A stretch of DNA of 9,005 nucleotides from CAZEZY01 sp964516635 (GCA_964516635.1 CAZEZY010000099.1:1-9005), one strand, 5' to 3'; shown: positions 1 to 5,854, counted from the stretch's first letter. Made by a program: numbers and translations. Notes: a model not told the origin generated them from the letters alone.

Positions 1-860
1 TCGGCATTGGCCTTCACACCGGCGTTCTTGGATTCACCGTCAGCAAAGCCCACGTGGAAGCCGAACTTGCCCATCGGCACGTTGACGCCAATCTGGTAGT
101 TCTTGTCCTTGCGGGTCAGTTGCTTCGCGGTCTCATAAGAACCGGTGATCGAAGCGACGCCCAGGTTGTATGAACCACCCACCATGGTGTACTTGCGGTC
201 ACCGGTCGCAGCAACGGCCTCTTCACGCTGATGACCGACAGCGACCAGCAGCGGACCTTGTGCGTACCACAGCGCGAGGCTGGTGTTGTCATTGGCAGAG
301 GTCGTCGCGGTCTTGTCTTCGCCGAAACCGTAGCTCACAGCCGCGTTGAAACCGCCCATCTTGGGCGCTTCATAGCGAATGGAGTTGCTGCTACGCACGG
401 CGTAGTCAGCAATACCCACAGCGGACACGGCGCTGGTCACGTTGATATTGGTGTTCAGCGTGTGGTTGGTTGCGCCCCGGACCGTATCGTAAGCGTTGTA
501 GTTACGACCCAGCTTCACGGTACCGAAACCGCCGCTCAGACCCACCCAGGCCTCACGGTCAAACATGCTGGCAGCTGCAGCACCCGTGTCGGTGTTGAAG
601 TTGCTCTGCAGCATGAAACTGGCCTTCAGGCCGCCGCCCAGATCTTCGGTGCCACGCAGGCCCCAGAACTGGGTGCTCAGGTTGCTGGAGTTGATACCCT
701 GCTGACCATTCCCACCAGCGGCGTACTGCTTGACACCACCAACCTTTTGAGTGGTGCTGGCAAGGCTCACATCCAGACGACCAAACAATTCGACCGACGA
801 TTGGGCCATTGCGGCGCCGGTGGCGCTGATCACGGCCAGAGCGATGAGGCTCTTTTTCAT
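1..860 (-). CDS. Gram-negative porin 1 (Omp32-like), C-terminus cut by window edge
   Basis: An outer-membrane beta-barrel porin, expected to form trimers and allow passive diffusion of small hydrophilic solutes; the solute preference cannot be read from sequence. The frame is open from the ATG at 860 to the window edge (286 codons visible). It starts with a typical Sec signal peptide, MKKSLIALAVISATGAAMA, cleaved before Q20, followed by the strand opening QSSVELFGRLDVSL. Family hallmarks follow: FWGLRGTEDLGGGLKASF, the FDREAWVGL strand before loop 3, GGFGTVKLGRNYN, and later NSIRYEAPKMGGFNAAVSYGFGEDKT. A Shine-Dalgarno AGGAGA lies 7 nt upstream of the ATG. Comparable complete porins have about 340 residues, so roughly 50 C-terminal residues, including the terminal Phe needed for barrel assembly, lie outside. 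It is a paralogue of the next gene, from which it is separated by a terminator. Confidence 0.93.
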   Translation of the reverse strand, partial: MKKSLIALAVISATGAAMAQSSVELFGRLDVSLASTTQKVGGVKQYAAGGNGQQGINSSNLSTQFWGLRGTEDLGGGLKASFMLQSNFNTDTGAAAASMFDREAWVGLSGGFGTVKLGRNYNAYDTVRGATNHTLNTNINVTSAVSAVGIADYAVRSSNSIRYEAPKMGGFNAAVSYGFGEDKTATTSANDNTSLALWYAQGPLLVAVGHQREEAVAATGDRKYTMVGGSYNLGVASITGSYETAKQLTRKDKNYQIGVNVPMGKFGFHVGFADGESKNAGVKANA

Positions 861-938
861 AGAGATTTCTCCTGTTGTTGAAACACATGTGCCGCAGCGA
901 CTCTTCGCCACAAGCAGACCCAACATGGATCGGAATTG

Positions 939-968
939 ATTAGAGCAGATTCACCATGACAAATCCAA
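939..968 (-). promoter_or_regulatory. Candidate sigma70 promoter for porin 1
   Basis: On the minus strand a TTGGAT (963-968) is followed after 18 nt by TCTAAT (939-944), a five-of-six match to the -10 consensus. Transcription would start near 932, giving a leader of about 70 nt. The -35 match is poor (three of six). A perfect TTGACA at 998-1003 has no -10 box at proper spacing. This is pattern matching only. Confidence 0.35.
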
Positions 969-1046
969 GCTTCGGGGCGGATTACCTGACTGTGCGTTGT
1001 CAAAATGCAACATGCCGTGATCGTGATACGTGGCCGAGTCAGCGAC

Positions 1047-1079
1047 CCAAAAAAGAAAGCCAGCCGTCAAAGGCTGGCT
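1047..1079 (-). terminator. Intrinsic terminator of porin 2
   Basis: A perfect 8-bp stem (1058-1065 with 1072-1079, core GCCAGCC/GGCTGGC) and a 6-nt loop are followed on the minus strand by a T-rich tract (TTTCTTTTTT, 1048-1057). It starts 25 nt past the porin 2 stop codon, so porins 2 and 1 are probably separate transcription units. Confidence 0.88.
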
Positions 1080-1103
1080 AGGATGACGGAAGCGACTGAG
1101 CAA

Positions 1104-2123
1104 TCAGAAGGTATGCTTCAGGCCAACGGCATAAATGCGGGTCTTCTCAAGCGTGGTACCAATATCGTCTTTGGTCGTGCTGTTGATACCGGCATAAGCG
1201 GTCGTGCGCTTGGACAGGCTGTAAGCCACGGCAATGCCGAAGCTCCTGTCCTTGTCAGTTTTGACAGCGTTCTGCTTAGAGTTGGAACGAGCGTACCCAA
1301 CAGAAAGAGTCATTGCCTCAGATAGCGGCACATCTGCGCCGACTTCCCATTCAGTGACCTTGCCCTCGAAGCCACCAAGAGATGCTTTGCCACGACCGTA
1401 TGAGGCCAGAAGCTTAGCCATCCCAAGGTCGTAAGTTGCAGCAAGACGCGTCGCGCTTGCATCGGCCACACCGAAACCAAGCACATCAGACTTGGCATCC
1501 AGATAACCGAAACCCACGGCTGCCGGCCCAGCCTCATACATCAAGCTGAACGAGTAGAGCTTTGATGCGCTGGCAGCAGCCGTTTTATCCTCGCCAAAGG
1601 TGTAGCTGACAGAGCCACTCAAACCACCGAAATCCGGGGAGATGTACTTGATGGAGTTGTTGAACGAGTCAGCAGCTGCAGTTGTGACGAACACATTATT
1701 GATTGGTGCAAGATCGGAGTCAAAGACGGACGATGCCATCGCGCTCACGTCATCAAAAGCGCTCCAAGGCTGGCCCAGTTGAACTTCACCGAAGCCTCCG
1801 GACAAACCCAGCCAAGATGTGCGGTTAAACCCGTTAGTGGCAGAACCATCATCAATCGAAAAGCCCTGCTCCAGAAGGAAGTTGGCCTTCAGTCCGCCAC
1901 CCAGATCCTCGGAACCCGACAAACCCCATCGGCTGTTGCTAACCCCACCGTCAAACAGACCAGTTTGAGAGTTGTTGTTGTTGCTGTAAACCTTCACGCC
2001 GTTTTGCTTGACAGACTTGCTACCGAACCAGAGGTCAGCAACGCCATACAGCGTGACGCTGGACTGAGCAGAGGCAGCGCCGGCGGCAGCAATGACCGCG
2101 AGTGCGACGAGCGATTTTTTCAT
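1104..2123 (-). CDS. Gram-negative porin 2 (Omp32-like), complete
   Basis: A complete 339-residue trimeric outer-membrane porin of the Omp32/OmpC-like betaproteobacterial family. The signal peptide MKKSLVALAVIAAAGAASA is cleaved before Q20, and the mature protein begins QSSVTLYGVADLWFG. Conserved strands follow: SRWGLSGSEDLGGGLKANF (about residues 63-81), FNRTSWLGLSGGFGEVQLGQ (about 97-116), and the repeated barrel strands SVSYTFGEDKT and FGIAVAYSLSKRTTAYAG. It ends in GLKHTF; the terminal Phe is the signature recognised by the BAM machinery. An AAGGGGA ribosome site precedes the ATG by 6-7 nt. Short Asn-rich and Ala/Ser-rich stretches (NNNNSQ near residue 49) sit in predicted extracellular loops. 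Base composition is visibly less GC-rich than the housekeeping genes to the right. It is divergent from porin 3 and has its own terminator. Confidence 0.95.
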   Translation of the reverse strand: MKKSLVALAVIAAAGAASAQSSVTLYGVADLWFGSKSVKQNGVKVYSNNNNSQTGLFDGGVSNSRWGLSGSEDLGGGLKANFLLEQGFSIDDGSATNGFNRTSWLGLSGGFGEVQLGQPWSAFDDVSAMASSVFDSDLAPINNVFVTTAAADSFNNSIKYISPDFGGLSGSVSYTFGEDKTAAASASKLYSFSLMYEAGPAAVGFGYLDAKSDVLGFGVADASATRLAATYDLGMAKLLASYGRGKASLGGFEGKVTEWEVGADVPLSEAMTLSVGYARSNSKQNAVKTDKDRSFGIAVAYSLSKRTTAYAGINSTTKDDIGTTLEKTRIYAVGLKHTF

Positions 2124-2224
2124 GTATTTCCCCTTGAATGAGTGAAAGTGGGTTCAGCGAAAAAGCTGGCATGACTTAATGAAGTCCGCATCCCTATTGC
2201 ATCACGTTTTCCCTAATATGACGT

Positions 2225-2242
2225 TGTTTTTTTACAAAAACA
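2225..2242. repeat. AT-rich inverted repeat, TGTTTTT-4-AAAAACA
   Basis: Perfect 7-bp arms separated by 4 nt (ttac). The position, about 100-120 bp upstream of porin 2, fits an operator or UP-like element. It is not placed as a terminator because no gene ends here. Confidence 0.5.
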
Positions 2243-2274
2243 CAGAAACGGCGTCACATCTGCGCAACAAATGC

Positions 2275-2305
2275 TTGGGGAAAACCCCCGTGGTATTTTC
2301 CCCAA
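2275..2305. repeat. Perfect 10-bp inverted repeat upstream of porin 3
   Basis: TTGGGGAAAA (2275-2284) and TTTTCCCCAA (2296-2305) are exact reverse complements separated by 11 nt. The half-site centres are 21 bp apart, two helical turns, which suits a dimeric regulator on one DNA face. It could also fold as a hairpin if transcribed. Confidence 0.7.
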
Positions 2306-2310
2306 AAATA

Positions 2311-2322
2311 GAACGGTCGTTC
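2311..2322. promoter_or_regulatory. Compact dyad GAACG-2-CGTTC, TetR-type operator candidate
   Basis: Half-sites GAACG (2311-2315) and CGTTC (2318-2322) flank 2 bp. Short, tightly spaced dyads of this type are common for TetR-family repressors. It ends 8 bp before the candidate -35 box of porin 3. The regulator family is an inference. Confidence 0.45.
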
Positions 2323-2330
2323 GAAAACTT

Positions 2331-2360
2331 TTGACTGACGTAGGTATGATGAAGTTTGAT
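2331..2360 (+). promoter_or_regulatory. Candidate sigma70 promoter for porin 3
   Basis: TTGACT (2331-2336, five of six to consensus) is followed after 18 nt by TTTGAT (2355-2360, four of six). Transcription would begin near 2367, about 30 nt before the chosen ATG at 2397. A better -10 hexamer, TATGAT at 2345-2350, lacks a -35 partner. The -35 box forms the left arm of an 8-bp inverted repeat, TTGACTGA (2331-2338) with TCAGTCAA (2365-2372), which brackets the promoter core. Confidence 0.4.
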
Positions 2361-2396
2361 TCATTCAGTCAACCCCAAAAACGGAGACATCGCTTC

Positions 2397-3659
2397 ATGA
2401 ACGGCACAAGACTTCCCATTCGGTTCACGGCAATGGCCGCCATGCTGTTGTGCGCCGCCACCAGTGCACAGGCTCAATCCAGCGTGCAGATCTATGGTAT
2501 TGTGGATGCAGGCGTCACCCGTGTATCGGGCCTGACCGCTGGCACTCAGACCCAGCTGGCAAGCGGGATCATGGAAGGATCGCGTTGGGGGCTGCGTGGA
2601 AATGAAGACCTGGGCGGCGGCTATCGTGCCTTCTTCACCCTTGAAAACCGCTTTGAAGTCGATACAGGCAGTCTGTCGAACACACCCATTTCAGGCACGC
2701 AACTGCCGGCCAGCATCTCGTCCACGACAGCTCTTGGACTCCCCGGTGGTCTCGCTGCCGCAGTCACGGCAGTGAACAGCGGCTTGGGTCAGACACTCGG
2801 TGTCAACGTGGGCAGCAGTGGAAACAGGCTGTTTGACAGGCAGGCGTTCCTTGGCTTGGTGACGCCTTTTGGTGCCATCATGGCGGGCCGCCAGTACACA
2901 CCGGCGTTTGAGGTGAATGCAGCGTTTGACAGTATGGGCACCCAGTCCGGGCTTGCGGCGGGTCAGATTGCGTCCTTCCCGCCTTCGGTTGACATCCGCT
3001 TGAACAACTCCTTGCAGTACCGGATTCAGAAAGACGGTTTAACCGCCAACGTGATGTACGCTTTTGGTGAAGCAGACACCGCGACAACGAGCGGTGTGAA
3101 CCGTTTTTATGGCTTCATGGCCATGTACAAGGTCGATGACTACTCTGTGGGGGTGGCCTACAACACCCGCAAAAACGATGTTGGCCTGAAGTCACTCACC
3201 AACATGGCGGTGGGCGCCTCCATGAAAGCGGGCCCCGGTACCGTTAGCGCGCTCTACATCACCAATAAAGACAACAATCCGAGCGTCAACTCGATCAGAA
3301 CCAATACCGCACTTGGTGGAGCTGCAGGTACGGTTGCTGATGCTTACAGCAACGCTTTGAAGCAGGACGGCAGGCTGTTCCACATCGGCTACAAGATTCC
3401 ATTCGGTGCGAGCACCGTGACGGTGTCTTACAACACCTTCAATGACAAGCGGACGGCCAACGCTGACGTGAAGTCCTACGGTGTGGCCTACACGTATGCC
3501 CTTTCAAAGCGCACGGACCTGAACGCGGTGCTGGTGAGGGTGGACAACGGCTCCAACGGGCAGGCGGCTCCCGGCGGTAATGGCTACCTCGGCGGCTTTA
3601 CGCGTGCACCGGGCGTGGACAGCACTAGCGTGGCATTTGGTGTGCGACATCGCTTCTGA
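2397..3659 (+). CDS. Gram-negative porin 3, long form with extra loop
   Basis: An outer-membrane porin of the same family as its neighbours but 420 residues long, about 80 more than usual. The ATG at 2397 was chosen over the in-frame ATG at 2271 because it is followed at once by a signal peptide (MNGTRLPIRFTAMAAMLLCAATSAQA, cleaved before Q27) and preceded by GGAGA about 10 nt upstream; the upstream part reads through the control region. Hallmarks are QSSVQIYGIVDAGV (27-40), SRWGLRGNEDLGGGYRAFF (62-80), FDRQAFLGL (146-154) and the C-terminal GVRHRF ending in Phe. Residues 92-143, rich in Gly, Ser, Thr, Ala and Leu, form an insertion between two conserved strands where the sister porins have about ten residues; it probably makes a long extracellular loop. 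It is transcribed away from porin 2 and followed by its own terminator. Confidence 0.93.
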   Translation: MNGTRLPIRFTAMAAMLLCAATSAQAQSSVQIYGIVDAGVTRVSGLTAGTQTQLASGIMEGSRWGLRGNEDLGGGYRAFFTLENRFEVDTGSLSNTPISGTQLPASISSTTALGLPGGLAAAVTAVNSGLGQTLGVNVGSSGNRLFDRQAFLGLVTPFGAIMAGRQYTPAFEVNAAFDSMGTQSGLAAGQIASFPPSVDIRLNNSLQYRIQKDGLTANVMYAFGEADTATTSGVNRFYGFMAMYKVDDYSVGVAYNTRKNDVGLKSLTNMAVGASMKAGPGTVSALYITNKDNNPSVNSIRTNTALGGAAGTVADAYSNALKQDGRLFHIGYKIPFGASTVTVSYNTFNDKRTANADVKSYGVAYTYALSKRTDLNAVLVRVDNGSNGQAAPGGNGYLGGFTRAPGVDSTSVAFGVRHRF

Positions 3660-3686
3660 GCACGCAGCAGTCACTCACCATACGAA

Positions 3687-3726
3687 AGACACCGCCTGGC
3701 AACCGCCATGCGGTGTTCTTCTTTTT
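3687..3726 (+). terminator. Intrinsic terminator of porin 3
   Basis: A 7-bp stem ACACCGC/GCGGTGT (3689-3695 with 3710-3716), one C/T mismatch, then an inner 4-bp stem TGGC/GCCA with an AACC tetraloop, followed by TCTTCTTTTT. It lies 28 nt after the stop codon. Confidence 0.88.
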
Positions 3727-3987
3727 GGGTGGGATCCCCCAAACAGCACAGAAGACTCGCATCTTCAGCGAACCGATTCCACACAAAAAGAAAACCCCAT
3801 CCACTCCCGCCACGCAGGACCAGGTGCGCAACGGCGCCGACACCGACGCGGTGCTGAAGTCCCTGGGGATGCGGATTTCATCCGGGTTCTCACCCCCAGG
3901 GCACGACACACGGGATGGCGTCTTTCCATGGACCGTTGAAGGACGGCTCAGGATGCTTTTTGAGCCCCGCCGTGCTAATCTAGGCCC
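3727..3987. other. Gene-free stretch before the 5'-nucleotidase
   Basis: About 260 bp with no convincing gene. Frames open here on both strands lack a ribosome site and run straight through neighbouring elements. The region contains an 8-bp inverted repeat CCCTGGGG/CCCCAGGG (3861-3868 and 3894-3901, 25 nt apart) and short GGATG/CATCC repeats around it; these could form an RNA structure, but there is no T-tract and no known RNA family is recognised. Confidence 0.5.
3973..3981 (+). promoter_or_regulatory. Extended -10 element abutting the 5'-nucleotidase start
   Basis: TGCTAATCT matches the TGnTAnnnT extended -10 pattern. The hexamer ends 6 nt before the ATG at 3988, so transcription would start at or next to the start codon. 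There is no convincing Shine-Dalgarno (only AGG 3 nt from the ATG), which agrees with a leaderless transcript. Confidence 0.35.
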
Positions 3988-4884
3988 ATGCCCGTCACCC
4001 TCGAAGGCCAGTTGGTTGTGGCCATTTCCTCCCGCGCCCTGTTCGACTTTGAAGCCGAGAACGAGGTGTTCGAGCAGGCCGACGACCACGCCTACATGCA
4101 GTTGCAGCTCAGCCGGCTGGAAGAGCCCGCCGGGCGGGGGGTGGCGTTTTCGCTGGTGCACAAGCTGCTGAGTTTCAACACGCCCGGGCAGCAGCGGGTG
4201 GAGGTGGTGATCCTCTCCCGCAACGACCCCGTCTCGGGCATGCGGGTGTTCCGCTCGGCCAAGCATTACGGGCTCACCATTCAGCGCGGGGTGTTCACGC
4301 GCGGACAGTCGCCCTGGCGCTATCTGCGGCCGCTGCGGGCCAACCTGTTCCTCTCGGCCCACCTGAGCGACGTGCGTTCGGCGCTCGACGCGGGTGTGCC
4401 CGCGGCACAGGTGTACCCGCAGTCGGTTCGCGCCAGCGGTGCCCACCCCAACGAGGTGCGCATTGCGTTTGACGGCGACGCGGTGCTGTTTTCCGACGAA
4501 GCCGAGCGCGTGTTCCAGGCCGAAGGGCTGAACGCCTTCCAGCAGCACGAGGCCAGCAAGGCCGGTTTGCCGCTGCAGGGCGGCCCGTTCAAGCCGCTGC
4601 TGGAAGCGCTGCACCGCCTGCAGAATGCCGGCAACCCGGACATGCGCATCCGAACCGCGCTGGTGACGGCGCGCAGCGCGCCGGCCCACGAGCGCGCCAT
4701 TCGCACCCTGATGGACTGGAACATCCAGGTGGACGAAGCGATGTTCCTGGGCGGCCTGCCCAAGGGCGAGTTCCTGCGCGAGTTCGAGCCCGACTTTTTC
4801 TTTGACGACCAGACCGGCCACATCGAACACGCCGCCCGGCATGTGCCCGCCGGGCACGTGGCCAGCGGGATCTCGAACGCCTGA
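3988..4884 (+). CDS. Cytosolic 5'-nucleotidase, cN-I-like (PF06189 family)
   Basis: A 298-residue soluble HAD-fold phosphatase expected to remove the 5'-phosphate from nucleoside monophosphates. Recognisable family blocks are LVVAISSRALFD (9-20), VVILSRNDP (73-81), and the HAD motif I FDGDAVLFSDE (161-171) with nucleophile D162 and D164. These are followed by motif II LVTARS (225-230), the motif III Lys in PKGEF (K259), and the metal-binding acids of motif IV FFFDDQTGH (D273, D274). The block RIAFDGDAVLFSDE closely resembles that of the eukaryotic NT5C1 enzymes, which is the basis of the call. All catalytic residues seem present and the length is normal for bacterial members. Start 3988 is the first ATG in frame. 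The gene is followed after 36 bp by the toxin-antitoxin pair on the same strand; no functional link is known. The natural substrate (AMP, dNMP or other) cannot be decided here. Confidence 0.9.
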   Translation: MPVTLEGQLVVAISSRALFDFEAENEVFEQADDHAYMQLQLSRLEEPAGRGVAFSLVHKLLSFNTPGQQRVEVVILSRNDPVSGMRVFRSAKHYGLTIQRGVFTRGQSPWRYLRPLRANLFLSAHLSDVRSALDAGVPAAQVYPQSVRASGAHPNEVRIAFDGDAVLFSDEAERVFQAEGLNAFQQHEASKAGLPLQGGPFKPLLEALHRLQNAGNPDMRIRTALVTARSAPAHERAIRTLMDWNIQVDEAMFLGGLPKGEFLREFEPDFFFDDQTGHIEHAARHVPAGHVASGISNA

Positions 4885-4920
4885 GTGCGGTCGTGAGGGC
4901 TTTTGCGCCACAATCTGCTC

Positions 4921-5119
4921 ATGGATTTTCAGCCGATCGTTCGCTTGCTCAGGGAGCGCCTGCATGGCCTCATGGCGGTGTACGCGTTTGGCAGCCGCGT
5001 GGCGAACGATGGCGAACTTGCCCGTGCCGACAGCGACCTCGATCTCGCGGTGCTCGTCGAAGGTTATGCCGATCCATTGACGTTGTTTGAGCTGAGCGGC
5101 GCCCTGGCAGACGTGGCTG
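4921..5119 (+). CDS. mntA: MntA-like nucleotidyltransferase antitoxin, 3' part lost in gap
   Basis: The N-terminal 66 residues of a minimal nucleotidyltransferase of the MNT/HEPN toxin-antitoxin type. The core motif is AFGSRVANDGELARADSDLDLAV, with the phosphate-binding GS at 24-25 and metal-binding D39 and D41. The GS-to-DxD spacing is 13 residues, three more than the GSX10DXD pattern described for MntA, so the loop is slightly long. In characterised type VII systems MntA transfers AMP units from ATP to a tyrosine of HepT and so silences the toxin. The ATG at 4921 gives a natural N terminus; an in-frame TTG at 4903 is possible but lacks a ribosome site. No Shine-Dalgarno precedes the ATG either; instead CACAAT lies 6 nt upstream. 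Family members have about 140 residues, so about half the protein falls in the N-gap. Continuity with hepT across the gap is inferred. Confidence 0.82.
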
Positions 5120-5219
5120 NNNNNNNNNNNNNNNNNNNNNNNNNNNNNNNNNNNNNNNNNNNNNNNNNNNNNNNNNNNNNNNNNNNNNNNNNNNNNNNNN
5201 NNNNNNNNNNNNNNNNNNN
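5120..5219. other. Assembly gap of 100 N inside the mntA-hepT locus
   Basis: Exactly 100 undetermined bases, the customary placeholder for unknown length. If mntA (about 140 residues) and hepT (about 135-140 residues) are intact and adjacent, about 70 mntA codons and about 15 hepT codons are missing, so the true gap should be nearer 230-270 bp. Reading frames cannot be followed across it. Confidence 0.95.
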
Positions 5220-5590
5220 AACGCTGCGTGGCCCGTGCGCGGGAAGAATACAACGCCGACCCGGCCAACTTTGCCCGCAACTACACCCATCAGGACGCAG
5301 CCATACTGAACATTCAGCGGGCCTGTGAGGCCGCGCTCGACATGGGCAACCACGTGATTCGCCGCGACAGACTGGGCATCACCCAGAGTTCTCGCGACGT
5401 TTTCACCCTCCTGGAAGCTGCCGGTCGAATCGACGCTGTCACGGCGGAGGCCATGCGCCGCATGGTGGGCTTCAGGAATGTGGCGGTACACGAATACCAG
5501 GCACTGGTGCTACCCATTACCGTGAACATCATTGCCCACCATCTGGACGATTTTTTGCGCTACAGCCAGGCGTTGCTGACGGGTGAGTAG
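5220..5590 (+). CDS. hepT: HepT-like HEPN toxin (RNase), start lost in gap
   Basis: The toxin half of the type VII pair. The frame is open from the gap to the TAG at 5588 and shows 122 residues. It begins in RCVARAREEYNADPANFARNYTHQDAAILNIQRACEAALDMGNHVI, a typical HepT helix 1-2 region (DUF86 type); only about 15 N-terminal residues should be missing, so the GTG at 5228 is not the real start. The catalytic motif is complete: FRNVAVHEYQ, i.e. RX4HXY with Arg at 5474-5476, His at 5489-5491 and Tyr at 5495-5497. In known members Arg and His support RNA cleavage, and the Tyr is the residue adenylylated by MntA; reported targets are tRNA 3' ends or mRNA. The partner mntA lies just upstream on the same strand. 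The 3' end overlaps the opposite-strand HEPN remnant by 81 bp. Confidence 0.9.
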
Positions 5591-5854
5591 CCAAAGTTCT
5601 AACGCTCGAACCTTGGCGGTCAACCGTTGCGCGGCATGGCTCAGGGCGTCCACACCTTCCTGGGCCGCCATGAGCGCGCCATGCAGATCCGGGTACTGCC
5701 ACAAATACTCGTGCACCATGCGGTTGCGCAGCTTGCGCAACGCCACCCACTCGTCGGCACTGCGCAACAGGCCCAGCTTTTCCAGTTCTTCGGCTGTGAA
5801 GGGGACCGCAAACAGACGCCCGGTGGTGATTTGAAGGTCCGGTATTGGCCGACT
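5510..5854 (-). pseudogene. Remnant of a second HEPN-domain gene
   Basis: An open frame of 114 codons that follows directly, in the same frame, on the TGA of the membrane-protein gene and ends at a TAG (5510-5512) inside hepT. It has no ATG and no ribosome site; the best start is a TTG at 5767. The middle part is strongly protein-like: EKLGLLRSADEWVALRKLRNRMVHEYL, then PDLHGALMAAQEGVDALSHAAQRL. RNRMVHEY (5705-5728) is a second RX4HXY motif, and the block resembles the C-terminal half of an HEPN protein family of about 150 residues. The stretch RLFAVPFTAEELE just before it may be a scrap of the N-terminal half, which would imply an internal deletion; that rests on memory of the family. The helices expected before the motif are largely absent, so it is called a broken gene. 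The last residues, over hepT, are probably read-through. A small working protein from the TTG cannot be excluded. Confidence 0.6.

Larger units (their letters stand above)
2124..2396. promoter_or_regulatory. Divergent control region between porins 2 and 3
   Basis: A 273-bp AT-rich region with no convincing gene, from which porin 2 is transcribed leftwards and porin 3 rightwards. It holds four inverted repeats (2225-2242, 2275-2305, 2311-2322 and the pair 2331-2338/2365-2372) plus a small dyad GACTT-4-AAGTC at 2173-2186 in the presumed porin 2 leader. No clean -35/-10 pair for porin 2 was found. This density of dyads suggests control by one or more dimeric DNA-binding proteins; which ones cannot be told from the sequence. 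Confidence 0.6.

Noticed and set aside
231..881. 216-codon frame on the plus strand
   Set aside because: It is the exact antisense of porin 1, which has a signal peptide, ribosome site and family motifs; the plus frame has none.
1971..1982. Short GTT repeat
   Set aside because: It only encodes the Asn run in a loop of porin 2; too short to call a repeat element.
2271..2396. Longer N terminus for porin 3 from the ATG at 2271
   Set aside because: It would place 42 residues ahead of a clear signal peptide and run through the promoter and dyads; it has no ribosome site.
3713..4171. 152-codon plus-strand frame in the gene-free stretch
   Set aside because: It starts within the terminator tail, has no ribosome site, resembles nothing known to me and overlaps the 5'-nucleotidase in another frame.
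4903..4920. TTG start for mntA adding six residues
   Set aside because: It has no ribosome site and is less likely than the ATG at 4921, which gives a natural N terminus; kept only as an alternative.
3625..5280. 551-codon minus-strand frame
   Set aside because: It passes through the porin 3 terminator, the antisense of the 5'-nucleotidase and the N-gap; its composition is that of a GC-rich shadow frame.
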